From: a virus
DNA: 59,204 nt
Reading direction: 5' to 3' (one strand)
IMG/VR virus record: IMGVR_UViG_3300029448_000035
Location: 1 to 59,204 of that record
The notes under the pieces were generated by a model that was not told where the DNA came from, did not search any database, and was given only the letters and a program-made list of their open reading frames with translations. The number at the start of each line of letters is the position of its first letter. Position 1 is the first letter of the stretch. Both the position numbers and the translations under genes were made by a program. This document shows, piece by piece, positions 1 through 6,526 of the stretch.

Positions 1-175
1 AGTGGCCGCACTCACCGAGCAGGACGAAGGTGGCCCCGAAGGTCTCCCCGCCAAGCAGAGCTTTGCACTTACGCACAGCGGCGTTACGAGCGTGGACCAC
101 GTTGCCGCACCGCATTGAACTCTTGAGTTCCTTGCCGCAGTTCGTGGTGAGTGTGAGGGTGTAATTCTCCATCAT
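1..175 (-). CDS. Small early protein, C-terminus cut by window edge
   Basis: The reading frame is open to the left edge, giving at least 58 residues. It starts at a double ATG (positions 170-175) after an ACACAC-rich leader like those of the other early genes. The visible protein begins MMENYTLTLTTNCGKELKSS and has four cysteines (near residues 13, 23, 36 and 55), which could bind metal, though no standard zinc pattern is clear. It lies 25 nt downstream of the 201-824 gene, the same position that the 58,923-59,099 gene occupies relative to the copy of that gene's end at the right edge. Function unknown. Confidence 0.6.
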   Translation of the reverse strand, partial: MMENYTLTLTTNCGKELKSSMRCGNVVHARNAAVRKCKALLGGETFGATFVLLGECGH

Positions 176-200
176 TTGTCTGTGTGTTTGTGTGTGTGTA

Positions 201-276
201 TCAGAGGCAATCGTCCATGGAGATTTCGTCAGCAGGACAGCCGTAGCCATCCTGAAGGGCGGCCCAGCGGACAGCG
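201..276. repeat. 76-bp exact repeat, left copy
   Basis: This stretch is identical to 59,129-59,204, the last bases of the window. It encodes the C-terminal 24 codons and stop of the minus-strand gene at 201-824. Position 200 (a) and its partner 59,128 (c) differ, and the sequences before them are unrelated apart from a short TG run. An exact repeat ending at the contig end is typical of a circular assembly overlap; the different flanks imply a branch point. Confidence 0.9.
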
Positions 277-824
277 TCCTCCAACTCCAACCCCGCAGGA
301 ACTTCGGAGAAGTCGCACCAGGTCTTGCGGATGACGTGTGCCTTGGCTGGGTTCTTCACCTCAACCTCAACCTCCTTGCGGCGGTTGGTGGCCTCGTCCC
401 AGACCACGTCAACCTTGGGTGCGGTCTTCGCAGTGCGCTTCTGTGTGTTGGAGAGCGACTCCTTCTGAGCCTTGGCCTCCAACTTGCCGTTGCTGTCCTT
501 CGGACCTTTGCGGGCCTTGCGCTGAAGGGACTTGGCGGCGACCGACTTGGTCTTGGTCTCCATCGGCTTTGCCGCCATGCGGACCACAGGCTTGCTGTGT
601 GTCTGTGACACGGAGTCGTAGACAGCTTGGATGGAGGCCGCCTTGAGCTTGTCAGCCTTCTTGGCTACCTTGGTAGCCTTGCGCTCCTTCTTGTCTGTGT
701 ATGCCTTGAGAGCCTTGCGGTCCTCCTTCTCTGCGGCCCAAAGAGCCTTGTTGGCGGCCTTCCTGCCTTGCAGGGTGAGTGTCAGCTTCTGAGAAGCGGT
801 GAGGGTGTAGGTCATGTTTGCCAT
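201..824 (-). CDS. Lys/Ala-rich early protein (207 aa), function unknown
   Basis: The protein starts MANMTYTLTASQKLTLTLQG and is followed by a long Lys/Ala/Arg-rich, probably helical stretch to about residue 145, then a more ordered acidic C-terminus with WCDFSEVP and a final CPADEISMDDCL. A longer upstream frame exists to 899, but ATG 824 is preferred: it follows the CACTCACCTC leader shared by other early genes, and the promoter at 866-900 would otherwise lie inside the coding region. It is the first minus-strand gene beside the control region and so probably among the earliest expressed. The basic middle suggests nucleic-acid binding; this is inference only. Confidence 0.75.
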   Translation of the reverse strand: MANMTYTLTASQKLTLTLQGRKAANKALWAAEKEDRKALKAYTDKKERKATKVAKKADKLKAASIQAVYDSVSQTHSKPVVRMAAKPMETKTKSVAAKSLQRKARKGPKDSNGKLEAKAQKESLSNTQKRTAKTAPKVDVVWDEATNRRKEVEVEVKNPAKAHVIRKTWCDFSEVPAGLELEDAVRWAALQDGYGCPADEISMDDCL

Positions 825-865
825 GAGGTGAGTGTTTGAAGCCCCAGCGGCGTTGCTGAGGACCA

Positions 866-900
866 CAAAGGTATGGACAACTTCTCGGTAAATGAGCAAA
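866..900 (-). promoter_or_regulatory. Early minus-strand promoter
   Basis: On the minus strand the -7 box reads TACCTTTG (866-873), matching TAnnTTTG, with TTTG (897-900) 23 nt upstream. The spacing is slightly longer than in the other early promoters. It lies 42 nt upstream of ATG 824. Confidence 0.6.
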
Positions 901-932
901 ATTGAGATGACAATCTGGTGCGCGATTTCTCC

Positions 933-946
933 TGCGCATTATGCGT
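933..946. promoter_or_regulatory. Near-palindromic site TGCGCATTATGCGT, copy 1
   Basis: The core CGCAT-T-ATGCG is a 5-bp inverted repeat around one T. An identical 14-mer lies at 1313-1326, and ATTATGCGCA at 1103-1112 overlaps the motif as a shifted half site. Repeated palindromes in a divergent control region suggest an operator or origin-binding site. Confidence 0.5.
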
Positions 947-993
947 GGGGAAACAGGCGAAGATTCGCATGAGGCAGACACACACGCATGAGG

Positions 994-1015
994 CCCTGAT
1001 TCGACCCTGATTCGA
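994..1015 (+). repeat. Tandem 11-bp repeat CCCTGATTCGA
   Basis: Two perfect head-to-tail copies (994-1004 and 1005-1015). Eleven bases is close to one helical turn, as in iterons, but two copies is few. Confidence 0.75.
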
Positions 1016-1154
1016 TGGGATGTTTGGAGGGCAAATGAAGCTGGATTGACGAAGCCCTCGCGAAGCGGAGCTTCCTGCATGGAACGGCATGGTTCCGAGT
1101 GTATTATGCGCACCGAACTGTAGGGTTCCGTGAAGCGGAGTGTCCAATCGGCTT

Positions 1155-1236
1155 TGAGGTCAAGTCGGTAAGCAAAGCTTAGGGGGTGTGGTTGTCCCCT
1201 CGGAGTCTCTGCGTAAGCAGAGGGCTAAGCCTCAAC
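1155..1236. ncRNA. Possible structured RNA or multi-branched DNA element
   Basis: Nested complementary segments are visible: TTGAGG near 1155-1160 with CCTCAA at 1231-1236; GCTTAG (1177-1182) with CTAAGC (1225-1230); GGGG (1183-1186) with CCCC (1196-1199); and a perfect 6-bp hairpin CTCTGC/GCAGAG (1207-1222) closed by a GTAA tetraloop. Together they make an outer helix enclosing two hairpins. No coding frame explains it. It could be a small RNA, a leader or an origin fold; strand is unknown. Confidence 0.4.
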
Positions 1237-1312
1237 CAGTCCTTGAACCAGACCAGTCTAACAAGCTGAACCAGAGCAGTTTATGGCAGAATGCTGAATG
1301 TTTTGCCGACTG

Positions 1313-1326
1313 TGCGCATTATGCGT
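1313..1326. promoter_or_regulatory. Near-palindromic site, copy 2
   Basis: Identical 14-mer to 933-946, in the same orientation, 380 bp away, on the far side of the structured element. Confidence 0.5.
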
Positions 1327-1630
1327 AGGGTCGGGGTCTGCGGATGCGTTTCGGGTGTACGTGTGCGTGTGTTGCTATATGTGTGAATCCCCAGGATCTG
1401 TATTACTCACCCCATTTTCTAAGCGGGTACTCTGTTCTAACACAACAAATTAGCTTGGATTCGTTATAATCTGCTTGAAGACTTGCATATGTCAAAAATA
1501 CCCTGTAACTTCGCCAAGCAGCTCAGCGCGATGATGGACATCCGAGTTGCGATAAGCTTCCCAAAAGGTTTTTTGAGTTGGACGAAAGTCTGGAAGCTGT
1601 TTTGCTGTGCTGGCGCAAGGACTATCTTGT

Positions 1631-1638
1631 TATATTTG
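1631..1638 (+). promoter_or_regulatory. Late promoter -7 box TATATTTG
   Basis: Exact TAnnTTTG element ending 4 nt before ATG 1643. Transcription would start at or next to the start codon, giving an essentially leaderless mRNA. No TTTG is seen 19-21 nt upstream. Confidence 0.75.
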
Positions 1639-1642
1639 CGTC

Positions 1643-1870
1643 ATGAGAGCCAAGAAAAGGAAGATCAAGAAGAAGGGTACTTACGACGTTGAGGTTGACG
1701 GTAAGACCTACCAGGTAAAAGGAAAGAAGGTAGAGAAGCGCGGGGGTCGTGTAACGAAGTTCAAAGCCAAAGGTGAAGGGGACGGCTTCAAGATTAAGAT
1801 CAAGGACAAACTCAAGAAGAGCAAGAGCGGCCTGGTCAAGAAGGATAAGAAACAGAGTAAGTACAAGTAA
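1643..1870 (+). CDS. Small Lys-rich basic protein (75 aa)
   Basis: First gene of the late arm. It begins MRAKKRKIKKKGTYDVEVDG and is about one third lysine, with a GGR segment in the middle and a basic C-terminus ending QSKYK. ATG 1643 is chosen over an upstream start at 1607 because the promoter box lies between them. It ends in a TAATG overlap with the next gene. Function unknown; basic charge suggests DNA or nucleoprotein binding in the virion or a link to the other small basic late proteins. Confidence 0.7.
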   Translation: MRAKKRKIKKKGTYDVEVDGKTYQVKGKKVEKRGGRVTKFKAKGEGDGFKIKIKDKLKKSKSGLVKKDKKQSKYK

Positions 1871-2445
1871 TGCTAGGATTAGGAACATCAATAACTACAG
1901 GCTCTGTGAAGGCTAACCCCTATCCAAGTAAAGTTCTTTTTGAGAGAAGCGGGAATTGGACTTCTGATGACACAAGTCTAACTACATATAGAGCCAACCT
2001 GTCTGTTGGCACTACAGAGGTTGCAGGAATCAGCAACTATCTAGTCATTGAAATGACTTACTCAGGCGCCAGCGACGAAAGCGTAACGGACCCTAGGCTT
2101 AGAATTAGAGAGTCTGATTTATCAGGAGGTCTTTCTGACTACTTCGACAACAACGTTGGGGGAGACTATAAAATCACTGCGAAAGCGTTGTGGCCTTCAA
2201 GCAACAGTGGGACTATCGGAAACTCTTCTGTGCAGCCTGTAATTGGAGGTGTAGGTAGCGGACAAGCTTTTGGAACTGCCGATACTTGGGTTACAAGGTC
2301 AAACACAGAAGCGACAGAAGACAACGACATTTCAAACGATACATTTCCCTTTCAAGTGTTTTTCTTAGATAGTGACGTGGGTGAAATTCTAGATGGAGAC
2401 AAGATGTATTTGACTGATCTGAAGATAGAGTTTATCGCTGACTAA
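1870..2445 (+). CDS. Predicted beta-sandwich virion protein (191 aa)
   Basis: It starts MLGLGTSITTG, a beginning I remember from small virion proteins of Bacteroidota phages, and continues with alternating beta-type segments rich in Ser/Thr/Asp (for example NYLVIEMTYSG and TFPFQVFFLDSDVGEILDGD). No signal peptide or membrane segment. The composition fits a carbohydrate-binding jelly roll on a fibre or capsid decoration. It is coupled to the preceding gene by TAATG and followed by a new promoter. The role is inferred from composition and context. Confidence 0.6.
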   Translation: MLGLGTSITTGSVKANPYPSKVLFERSGNWTSDDTSLTTYRANLSVGTTEVAGISNYLVIEMTYSGASDESVTDPRLRIRESDLSGGLSDYFDNNVGGDYKITAKALWPSSNSGTIGNSSVQPVIGGVGSGQAFGTADTWVTRSNTEATEDNDISNDTFPFQVFFLDSDVGEILDGDKMYLTDLKIEFIAD

Positions 2446-2452
2446 TAATAAC

Positions 2453-2460
2453 TATATTTG
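2453..2460 (+). promoter_or_regulatory. Late promoter -7 box TATATTTG
   Basis: Exact box 4 nt before ATG 2465. A TTTA lies about 18 nt upstream but no TTTG. Confidence 0.75.
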
Positions 2461-2464
2461 CCTC

Positions 2465-2731
2465 ATGGATACTACTCTTATTGATACCATCCCCGCCGTG
2501 ATCGATACCGTCACCGCCGTGATGGACAACCCCGAAGTCGTCATAGACGCTGTCGAAGAAGGCAGTGCCGTCTGGGACTTTATCGTCACGAACATTGGAG
2601 AGCTGGCTATCGGAATCCTTGCTTTCATTAAAATCATCGTCAACATCACCCCTACGGAAAAAGACAACAAAGTGTTTGGATGGCTCGATAGCCTCGTCAA
2701 CATGATCGTTTCAGACAGAAAGAAGAACTAA
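2465..2731 (+). CDS. Small membrane protein, holin-like (88 aa)
   Basis: An acidic N-terminal half (residues 1-45) precedes one hydrophobic segment, ELAIGILAFIKIIVNITP (about 46-63), then a tail reading TEKDNKVFGWLDSLVNMIV and ending in basic residues. This layout recurs in small membrane proteins of Bacteroidota phages often noted as possible holins. It lies close to the M15 endolysin at 4,321, which supports a lysis role, but a clearer multi-segment holin candidate is at 42,981. It may instead be an antiholin or virion membrane protein. Confidence 0.5.
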   Translation: MDTTLIDTIPAVIDTVTAVMDNPEVVIDAVEEGSAVWDFIVTNIGELAIGILAFIKIIVNITPTEKDNKVFGWLDSLVNMIVSDRKKN

Positions 2732-3186
2732 TGGTGAAAGCTAAGAAGACATACAAGAAGGGTGGAAAAATGAAACCCAAAACCACGGCAACCGCAAGGG
2801 GTGGATCTGTGGACGGAATGGCTAGAAAGAACTTCATGAAAGCCAGGAATAAAGCCGCTGAGCACATGAGAGGTTCTGCTCAGATGGCTGGTAAGGACGA
2901 TAAGCCTTCTGATTCTCTTAGGAAGAGAAAATACAAGAAGGGCGGTAAGGTCGTCGCTCAGGGTGCAGACAAGAAGGACGTCCGCCGAGAGAAGAAGCAA
3001 GACAGGGTAGCAGCTAGAGCCGCCAAGAAGGCCAAGCGTGTTGGAGACCGCAACTTCAAGCGTGACGTAAAGTCTGGTAAACTCAAAAAAAATTACGGTC
3101 ATGGCGGTAAGGTTGTTGCACAGGGTGCTGTCAAAAAGGCCGTGCGCCGCAAAACCAAAGGTATTGACCCAAAAGGAGGATCCTAA
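2731..3186 (+). CDS. Basic KGG-repeat protein (151 aa)
   Basis: Three KGG-type modules are visible: KTYKKGGKMK at the N-terminus (about 6-15), RKYKKGGKVVAQGA in the middle and NYGHGGKVVAQGA near the C-terminus, the last two sharing KVVAQGA. Between them are Arg/Lys/Ala-rich helices. It is coupled to both neighbours (TAATG at the start; ATG 3186 shares the stop). Related KGG modules occur at 3,186, 19,341, 20,100 and 20,472. Function unknown; abundant small virion or nucleoid protein is plausible. Confidence 0.65.
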   Translation: MVKAKKTYKKGGKMKPKTTATARGGSVDGMARKNFMKARNKAAEHMRGSAQMAGKDDKPSDSLRKRKYKKGGKVVAQGADKKDVRREKKQDRVAARAAKKAKRVGDRNFKRDVKSGKLKKNYGHGGKVVAQGAVKKAVRRKTKGIDPKGGS

Positions 3187-3812
3187 TGATGCAGAATAGT
3201 ACAATGTCTGACATGATCAGACAAATGATGGAGCAGAAGCAGGGTGGTCAGCGCGTTCGTCGCGACAAAGACATGCCCGAAGAAATGATGATGGGGCAGG
3301 ACGCCTCTACCGTAAGGCAGGAGCAGGCCCCTGACGGGAGCATGCGGGAGTTCGTGTGGTACACCCCAGAAGGTGACGGCCCCATGTATGACGCTCCCGA
3401 CTCTGAATGGGAGAGCCAGACTGGTGCTATCAAAATCTACGGTAATTGGAACGAGTACGCCCAGGGTCAAGACGACCAGGGTGTCATGTTCCTCCCTGAC
3501 GATCAGTTCCCCTACAGACAGGGAGAGAACGGAGAGTTCATGCTCGACGAGTCCGTGAAAGAAGGGTCTATGCAATCCCCCCAGTTTGAGGAGACCATGC
3601 GCGGAAGAGAAGAGGGTGCCGAAATGGGCAGGAACCTCGGTGGTCCTGGGGCGTCCAAAATGGAAGACCTCATGCAGAAGCTTGCTGACAGGAACAGGAA
3701 GATGGGGATGGGGGGTAAGATTTACCGAAAGGGAGGTAAGTTCCCAGATCTCACTGGAGACGGAAGAGTCACCTTTGCAGACATCCTTAAAGGAAGAGGA
3801 GTAAAGCGATGA
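3186..3812 (+). CDS. KGG-module protein with C-terminal dockerin/EF-hand-like tail (208 aa)
   Basis: A Met/Gln/Asp-rich N-terminus is followed by an ordered region with EFVWYTPEGDGPMYDAPDSE and GEFMLDESVKEGS. The C-terminus carries GGKIYRKGGKF, then PDLTGDGRVTFADILKGRGV. The D-x-T-G-D-G-x-V-T-x-x-D spacing resembles the calcium loop of dockerin or EF-hand repeats. The same order (KGG then DLxxDGxVTxADxLxGRG) is familiar from small marine phage proteins. A virion accessory role is likely, with the C-terminal loop as a docking device; this is inference. Confidence 0.6.
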   Translation: MMQNSTMSDMIRQMMEQKQGGQRVRRDKDMPEEMMMGQDASTVRQEQAPDGSMREFVWYTPEGDGPMYDAPDSEWESQTGAIKIYGNWNEYAQGQDDQGVMFLPDDQFPYRQGENGEFMLDESVKEGSMQSPQFEETMRGREEGAEMGRNLGGPGASKMEDLMQKLADRNRKMGMGGKIYRKGGKFPDLTGDGRVTFADILKGRGVKR

Positions 3813-4030
3813 AAGCAAAAAAGAACCCCAGAAAGGTCGCTAGGCAGGCCAGGAAAGAAGATAAGTATACGGCTCGCAATAAAAGGATGCCTGATCCCAG
3901 GACTCCTGAGCAGAAGGCATCTGCATACCGCAAGCGCCGCAACAAGCGTCTCGTAAGAGGAGCGGCAGGGCTTATTACTGGCGCTGTCGTAGGAGGCGGA
4001 GAGTACAACGTCAGGCAGCGCAAGTCATGA
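3809..4030 (+). CDS. Small basic protein (73 aa)
   Basis: Begins MKAKKNPRKVARQARKEDKY and stays strongly basic to about residue 50 (RMPDPRTPEQKASAYRKRRN), then has a short glycine-rich hydrophobic stretch, GAAGLITGAVVGGGEY, and ends in basic residues. The hydrophobic segment could be a weak membrane segment. ATGA overlap with the previous gene. Function unknown. Confidence 0.55.
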   Translation: MKAKKNPRKVARQARKEDKYTARNKRMPDPRTPEQKASAYRKRRNKRLVRGAAGLITGAVVGGGEYNVRQRKS

Positions 4031-4260
4031 CGGGGGGCGACGACAAGAAAAAAAGAGGTGCAGCCGCACCGTCATCCGCTAACCTCTATGGGGGAACCCT
4101 TAGGCAGCGGAAGCCGAAGCCCGCAAAGGCAAAGAAGAAAAAGGTCAAAACCGTTTCGGGTAGAAGCGGAAAAGGCTTTTCCAGACGCAGGACAGGCGGA
4201 ATAAACTTTGGTAGAGGTGGAGGAAGAGGAATGAGGACGTCCAGGTCCTGTAGAAACTGA
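4027..4260 (+). CDS. Arg/Gly-rich basic protein (77 aa)
   Basis: Starts MTGGDDKKKRGAAAPSSANL, then a Lys-rich stretch and an Arg/Gly C-terminus (INFGRGGGRGMRTSRSCRN) resembling RGG-type nucleic-acid-binding tails. ATGA overlap with the gene before and TGATG overlap with the next small frame. Function unknown. Confidence 0.5.
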   Translation: MTGGDDKKKRGAAAPSSANLYGGTLRQRKPKPAKAKKKKVKTVSGRSGKGFSRRRTGGINFGRGGGRGMRTSRSCRN

Positions 4261-4421
4261 TGGGAAGCAAGGGTTACTTCAACCCACGAATGAAATCAAA
4301 AGACTTCAATAAGAAGAGGAATGAAACTGTCCAAAAATTTGACCCTAAGGGAATGCACAAGAAGCATAACAGCATCCAGAAAGGGAATCGACAATACTCC
4401 AAAAGAAAAGGAAATAGCTAA
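4260..4421 (+). CDS. Possible 53-aa basic protein overlapping the endolysin start
   Basis: The frame begins at a TGATG overlap with the preceding stop and reads MGSKGYFNPRMKSKDFNKKR, ending SKRKGNS. It shares the basic composition and coupled start of its upstream neighbours. Its last ~100 bases overlap, in another frame, the N-terminus of the endolysin at 4,321. The overlap leaves doubt, but without it the endolysin would be preceded by a 60-bp untranslated gap. Confidence 0.45.
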   Translation: MGSKGYFNPRMKSKDFNKKRNETVQKFDPKGMHKKHNSIQKGNRQYSKRKGNS

Positions 4422-4782
4422 TCTCAAGCAGATAGCTGAAAATGTCTTTCAACCTCTCAGAGATCACTTTGGAGTCCCGATCTACGTTTCGTCGGGATAC
4501 AGGTCACAGCAACTCAATAAAGCCGTGGGCGGCAGTAGCGTGTCTCAGCATTGTCAAGGCCGCGCTCTTGACTTGGATGCTGATGTCTTCGGTGGGGTAA
4601 CCAATGCGGAAATATTTCACTATATCAAAGACTGCTTGGACTTTGATCAGCTCATATGGGAACTCGGTGATGACACCAATCCCGCATGGGTTCATGTCAG
4701 TTACAACTCCCCCACTGAAAACAGAGGGAGGGTCTTGAGGGCTTCGAGGAGGTCTAGCGCAACCGTGTACTCCCCATGGTAA
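4321..4782 (+). CDS. Endolysin, peptidase M15 family (153 aa)
   Basis: Cleaves peptide cross-links in host peptidoglycan for lysis. The N-terminus MKLSKNLTLRECTRSITASR is typical of small single-domain M15 endolysins and supports this start. Zinc-site features: YRSQQLNKAVGGSSVSQH with H77, then D84 in GRALDLD; E114 in IWELGD; H125 in AWVHVSY. The order matches the D-Ala-D-Ala carboxypeptidase/hedgehog fold. No signal peptide, so release would need a holin (candidates at 2,465 and 42,981). It lies at the front of the late arm, far from the 42,981 candidate. Confidence 0.88.
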   Translation: MKLSKNLTLRECTRSITASRKGIDNTPKEKEIANLKQIAENVFQPLRDHFGVPIYVSSGYRSQQLNKAVGGSSVSQHCQGRALDLDADVFGGVTNAEIFHYIKDCLDFDQLIWELGDDTNPAWVHVSYNSPTENRGRVLRASRRSSATVYSPW

Positions 4783-5606
4783 AATTTACTCCAAGAACCT
4801 GTACATTTTTCATGGTGTACTACAAGCGTCCTGAGTTAACAAGGATGTCTATGTGGCACATGGCTAAGGCCATAAAGATGTTTAATGAGGCGGGCCACAA
4901 AACCAAAGGTATTGTAATTGGCTGCGGAAAATGCGAACCAAAAACCAAAGAGTACGCTGAGAAATTAGGGCTTCAGCACTTCGAAAAGCAAAACAATCCT
5001 CTGGGAAAGAAGTTTAGCTTTGCGTTCACTCAAGCTCTTTTACAAGAGACTGAATATATATGCTGGGTCGGAAGCAACAACTTTCATTCGAATGACTACT
5101 GGAAACACTGCATAAAGGTCATGGGGGGGCAAAGAGAAGTAAGCTTTGGGTCTAACAGGTTCTGCATCGTCAGTTCCGACCCTGAAAAACAAGAGACCTG
5201 TGTGTTTAAGACAAGAGAGAAAATGCATCTTTGTTCTTCGGGTCAGTTTTACTTAAACTACTCATTATCCAGGGCTGTAAACTTTAGGAGTATATACTCC
5301 GACAATCAGACGTGCAACTTTGACGGAAAGATCAACGGTGCAATATCTGGTCAATGGGATTCAAGTGTAATAAAGACAATACGTTCAGAAGAAAACGATT
5401 GCTTTGACGTAAAAAACGAAGAGAACATTCACTCTTACGAATCGTACATCAGGAAAAGAGGGGGAACTTATCCGCCCCACAAAGACAGAAAACAGCTTGT
5501 AGAGGAGTACGAAGAGATGAAGCTTTTAGATCTTGGATACTTCAAGCCAAGCTGCGATAAAATCGTTGAACCAGGAGCCGACCTTTCTGAGTTAGAGCGT
5601 ATCTAA
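4776..5606 (+). CDS. Putative glycosyltransferase, GT-A type (276 aa)
   Basis: The N-terminal FFMVYYKRPELTRMSMWHMA resembles the first strand and helix of family 2 glycosyltransferases, and YICWVGSNNFHSNDYW (about residues 89-104) takes the place of the usual DxD loop without a clear DxD. Cysteines are frequent. The start overlaps the endolysin stop by 7 nt. It may modify a virion protein or host surface polymer. Its last 65 bases overlap the 3' end of the antisense regulator gene. Confidence 0.55.
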   Translation: MVKFTPRTCTFFMVYYKRPELTRMSMWHMAKAIKMFNEAGHKTKGIVIGCGKCEPKTKEYAEKLGLQHFEKQNNPLGKKFSFAFTQALLQETEYICWVGSNNFHSNDYWKHCIKVMGGQREVSFGSNRFCIVSSDPEKQETCVFKTREKMHLCSSGQFYLNYSLSRAVNFRSIYSDNQTCNFDGKINGAISGQWDSSVIKTIRSEENDCFDVKNEENIHSYESYIRKRGGTYPPHKDRKQLVEEYEEMKLLDLGYFKPSCDKIVEPGADLSELERI

Positions 5607-5961
5607 CCCTGTAGTTGTATTTAGTCTCGTCTCTAAACAAGTGATCATCCATCTCTTGAGAGGGCGTGAGCTTGTCAAAATGCTTGTATAGCATCCCGTC
5701 GTTGACTAGCGGGTATATAACTCTGTTGGCTAGGTTGTCATGGTTCATTCCGTACTCCTGAGATGCATACGAGATGGTAAAGAACTCAAGATCGTAGGTC
5801 CAAATCAAGAACTCAAGATGACTCCAAGATATGTCGTTACTGTCGCAAAAAGAAAGCCTAACAGAATGTAGGTTCTTGAGGTGATTGTTTGCTACGTACC
5901 CCTCTCTTAAAAAAGAGAAGTCCCTAAACATGCGTTTCTTGGAGACTCTTGATCTGGGCAT
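5542..5961 (-). CDS. Winged-helix DNA-binding protein, MarR-like (139 aa)
   Basis: The only minus-strand gene inside the late arm. The middle (SWSHLEFLIWTYDLEFFTIS to ASQEYGMNHDNLANRVIYPLVNDGMLYKHF) fits a helix-turn-helix, and RVRYALTQKGRLLVQRFYRSL is the typical wing and last helix of MarR-type regulators (L-T-x-x-G-x-x-L). A basic N-terminus (MPRSRVSKKR) precedes it. Its start is 20 nt from the divergent gene at 5,981 whose promoter box lies between them, so self- or neighbour-regulation is likely. It is the best candidate for an activator or repressor of late promoters. Confidence 0.65.
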   Translation of the reverse strand: MPRSRVSKKRMFRDFSFLREGYVANNHLKNLHSVRLSFCDSNDISWSHLEFLIWTYDLEFFTISYASQEYGMNHDNLANRVIYPLVNDGMLYKHFDKLTPSQEMDDHLFRDETKYNYRVRYALTQKGRLLVQRFYRSLA

Positions 5962-5968
5962 TTATCTC

Positions 5969-5976
5969 TATCTTTG
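5969..5976 (+). promoter_or_regulatory. Promoter -7 box TATCTTTG
   Basis: Matches TAnnTTTG and ends 4 nt before ATG 5981, in the 19-nt gap between divergent genes. Confidence 0.65.
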
Positions 5977-5980
5977 ACAC

Positions 5981-6286
5981 ATGACCTCCAAGGACAAGGA
6001 ATTTATTTCAGAGGCCTACTCTTTGATTGTTCAGCTTGAAGAGCTAATCAAGAAGTACAACTACGAAGATAGGGTGATGTCGGCTCTTATGCTAGGGTTG
6101 ATTGACCTCGACCTGAGTAAGGACTACGAACAGGGCGACGAAGTAGAGCTTAAAAGCGTATTCAGCTACAATCTGGATAGCAAGCTAGAGCTGGAAATGG
6201 TGAAGGACATCATGACTCAGCAATTCCAAGACCCAGACGACGACCTGAGTTCACTGCTGGGAGACCTTGGAATATCCCTGAACTAA
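5981..6286 (+). CDS. Acidic hypothetical protein (101 aa)
   Basis: Helical, acidic protein: MTSKDKEFISEAYSLIVQLE to the end LSSLLGDLGISLN. Asp/Glu-rich in the second half. It is the first gene of a unit running to the co-chaperonin, beginning directly after a promoter and ending in a TAATG overlap. No recognised domain. Confidence 0.65.
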   Translation: MTSKDKEFISEAYSLIVQLEELIKKYNYEDRVMSALMLGLIDLDLSKDYEQGDEVELKSVFSYNLDSKLELEMVKDIMTQQFQDPDDDLSSLLGDLGISLN

Positions 6287-6522
6287 TGAACGGATTGATA
6301 AGGAAGATCGTTATCGGGAAAGACCCGAAAAACGGCATGGCTTATTTCGTCGGAATGAGAGCTGGTGACAAAAACGTGTCAGCTATTATCCCTGATCAAG
6401 AGCATCTCCACAAGTACGGCAAAAGCAGATACCTAGTGTACATAGGAGATGAAGGGGGCATTGTGCTGTGGAAGGCGATTGATGAGATGCCATGTATACT
6501 TGAGTTTGATCTAGACTTCTAA
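6286..6522 (+). CDS. Hypothetical protein (78 aa)
   Basis: Compact alpha/beta-looking sequence (IRKIVIGKDPKNGMAYFVGM, then YLVYIGDEGGIVLWKAI). It is coupled to the gene before (TAATG) and lies 4 nt before the co-chaperonin gene. No recognised family. Confidence 0.6.
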   Translation: MNGLIRKIVIGKDPKNGMAYFVGMRAGDKNVSAIIPDQEHLHKYGKSRYLVYIGDEGGIVLWKAIDEMPCILEFDLDF

Positions 6523-6526
6523 TATA

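Larger units (their letters stand above)
901..1630. other. Non-coding control region between early and late arms
   Basis: No convincing gene lies in about 730 bp between the early promoter and the first late promoter. It holds near-palindromes at 933-946 and 1313-1326 with a related half site at 1102-1112, a tandem 11-bp repeat (994-1015), repeats of GAAGCGGAG (1062-1070, 1132-1140) and GGTTCCG (1091-1097, 1124-1130), and a possible folded element (1155-1236). The final ~250 bp show nothing I recognise. Its position at the divergence of the two arms makes it the best candidate for replication origin and early/late switching; that role is inferred. Confidence 0.65.

Noticed and set aside
181-200. 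TG-rich run beside the 76-bp repeat (also 59,111-59,128) as a microsatellite or recombination site
   Set aside because: On the coding strand it is the usual A/C-rich early leader, present before many early genes.
1483-1692. 69-residue plus-strand frame in the control region
   Set aside because: It runs through the promoter box at 1,631 and into the next gene in another frame; the composition is unlike neighbouring proteins.
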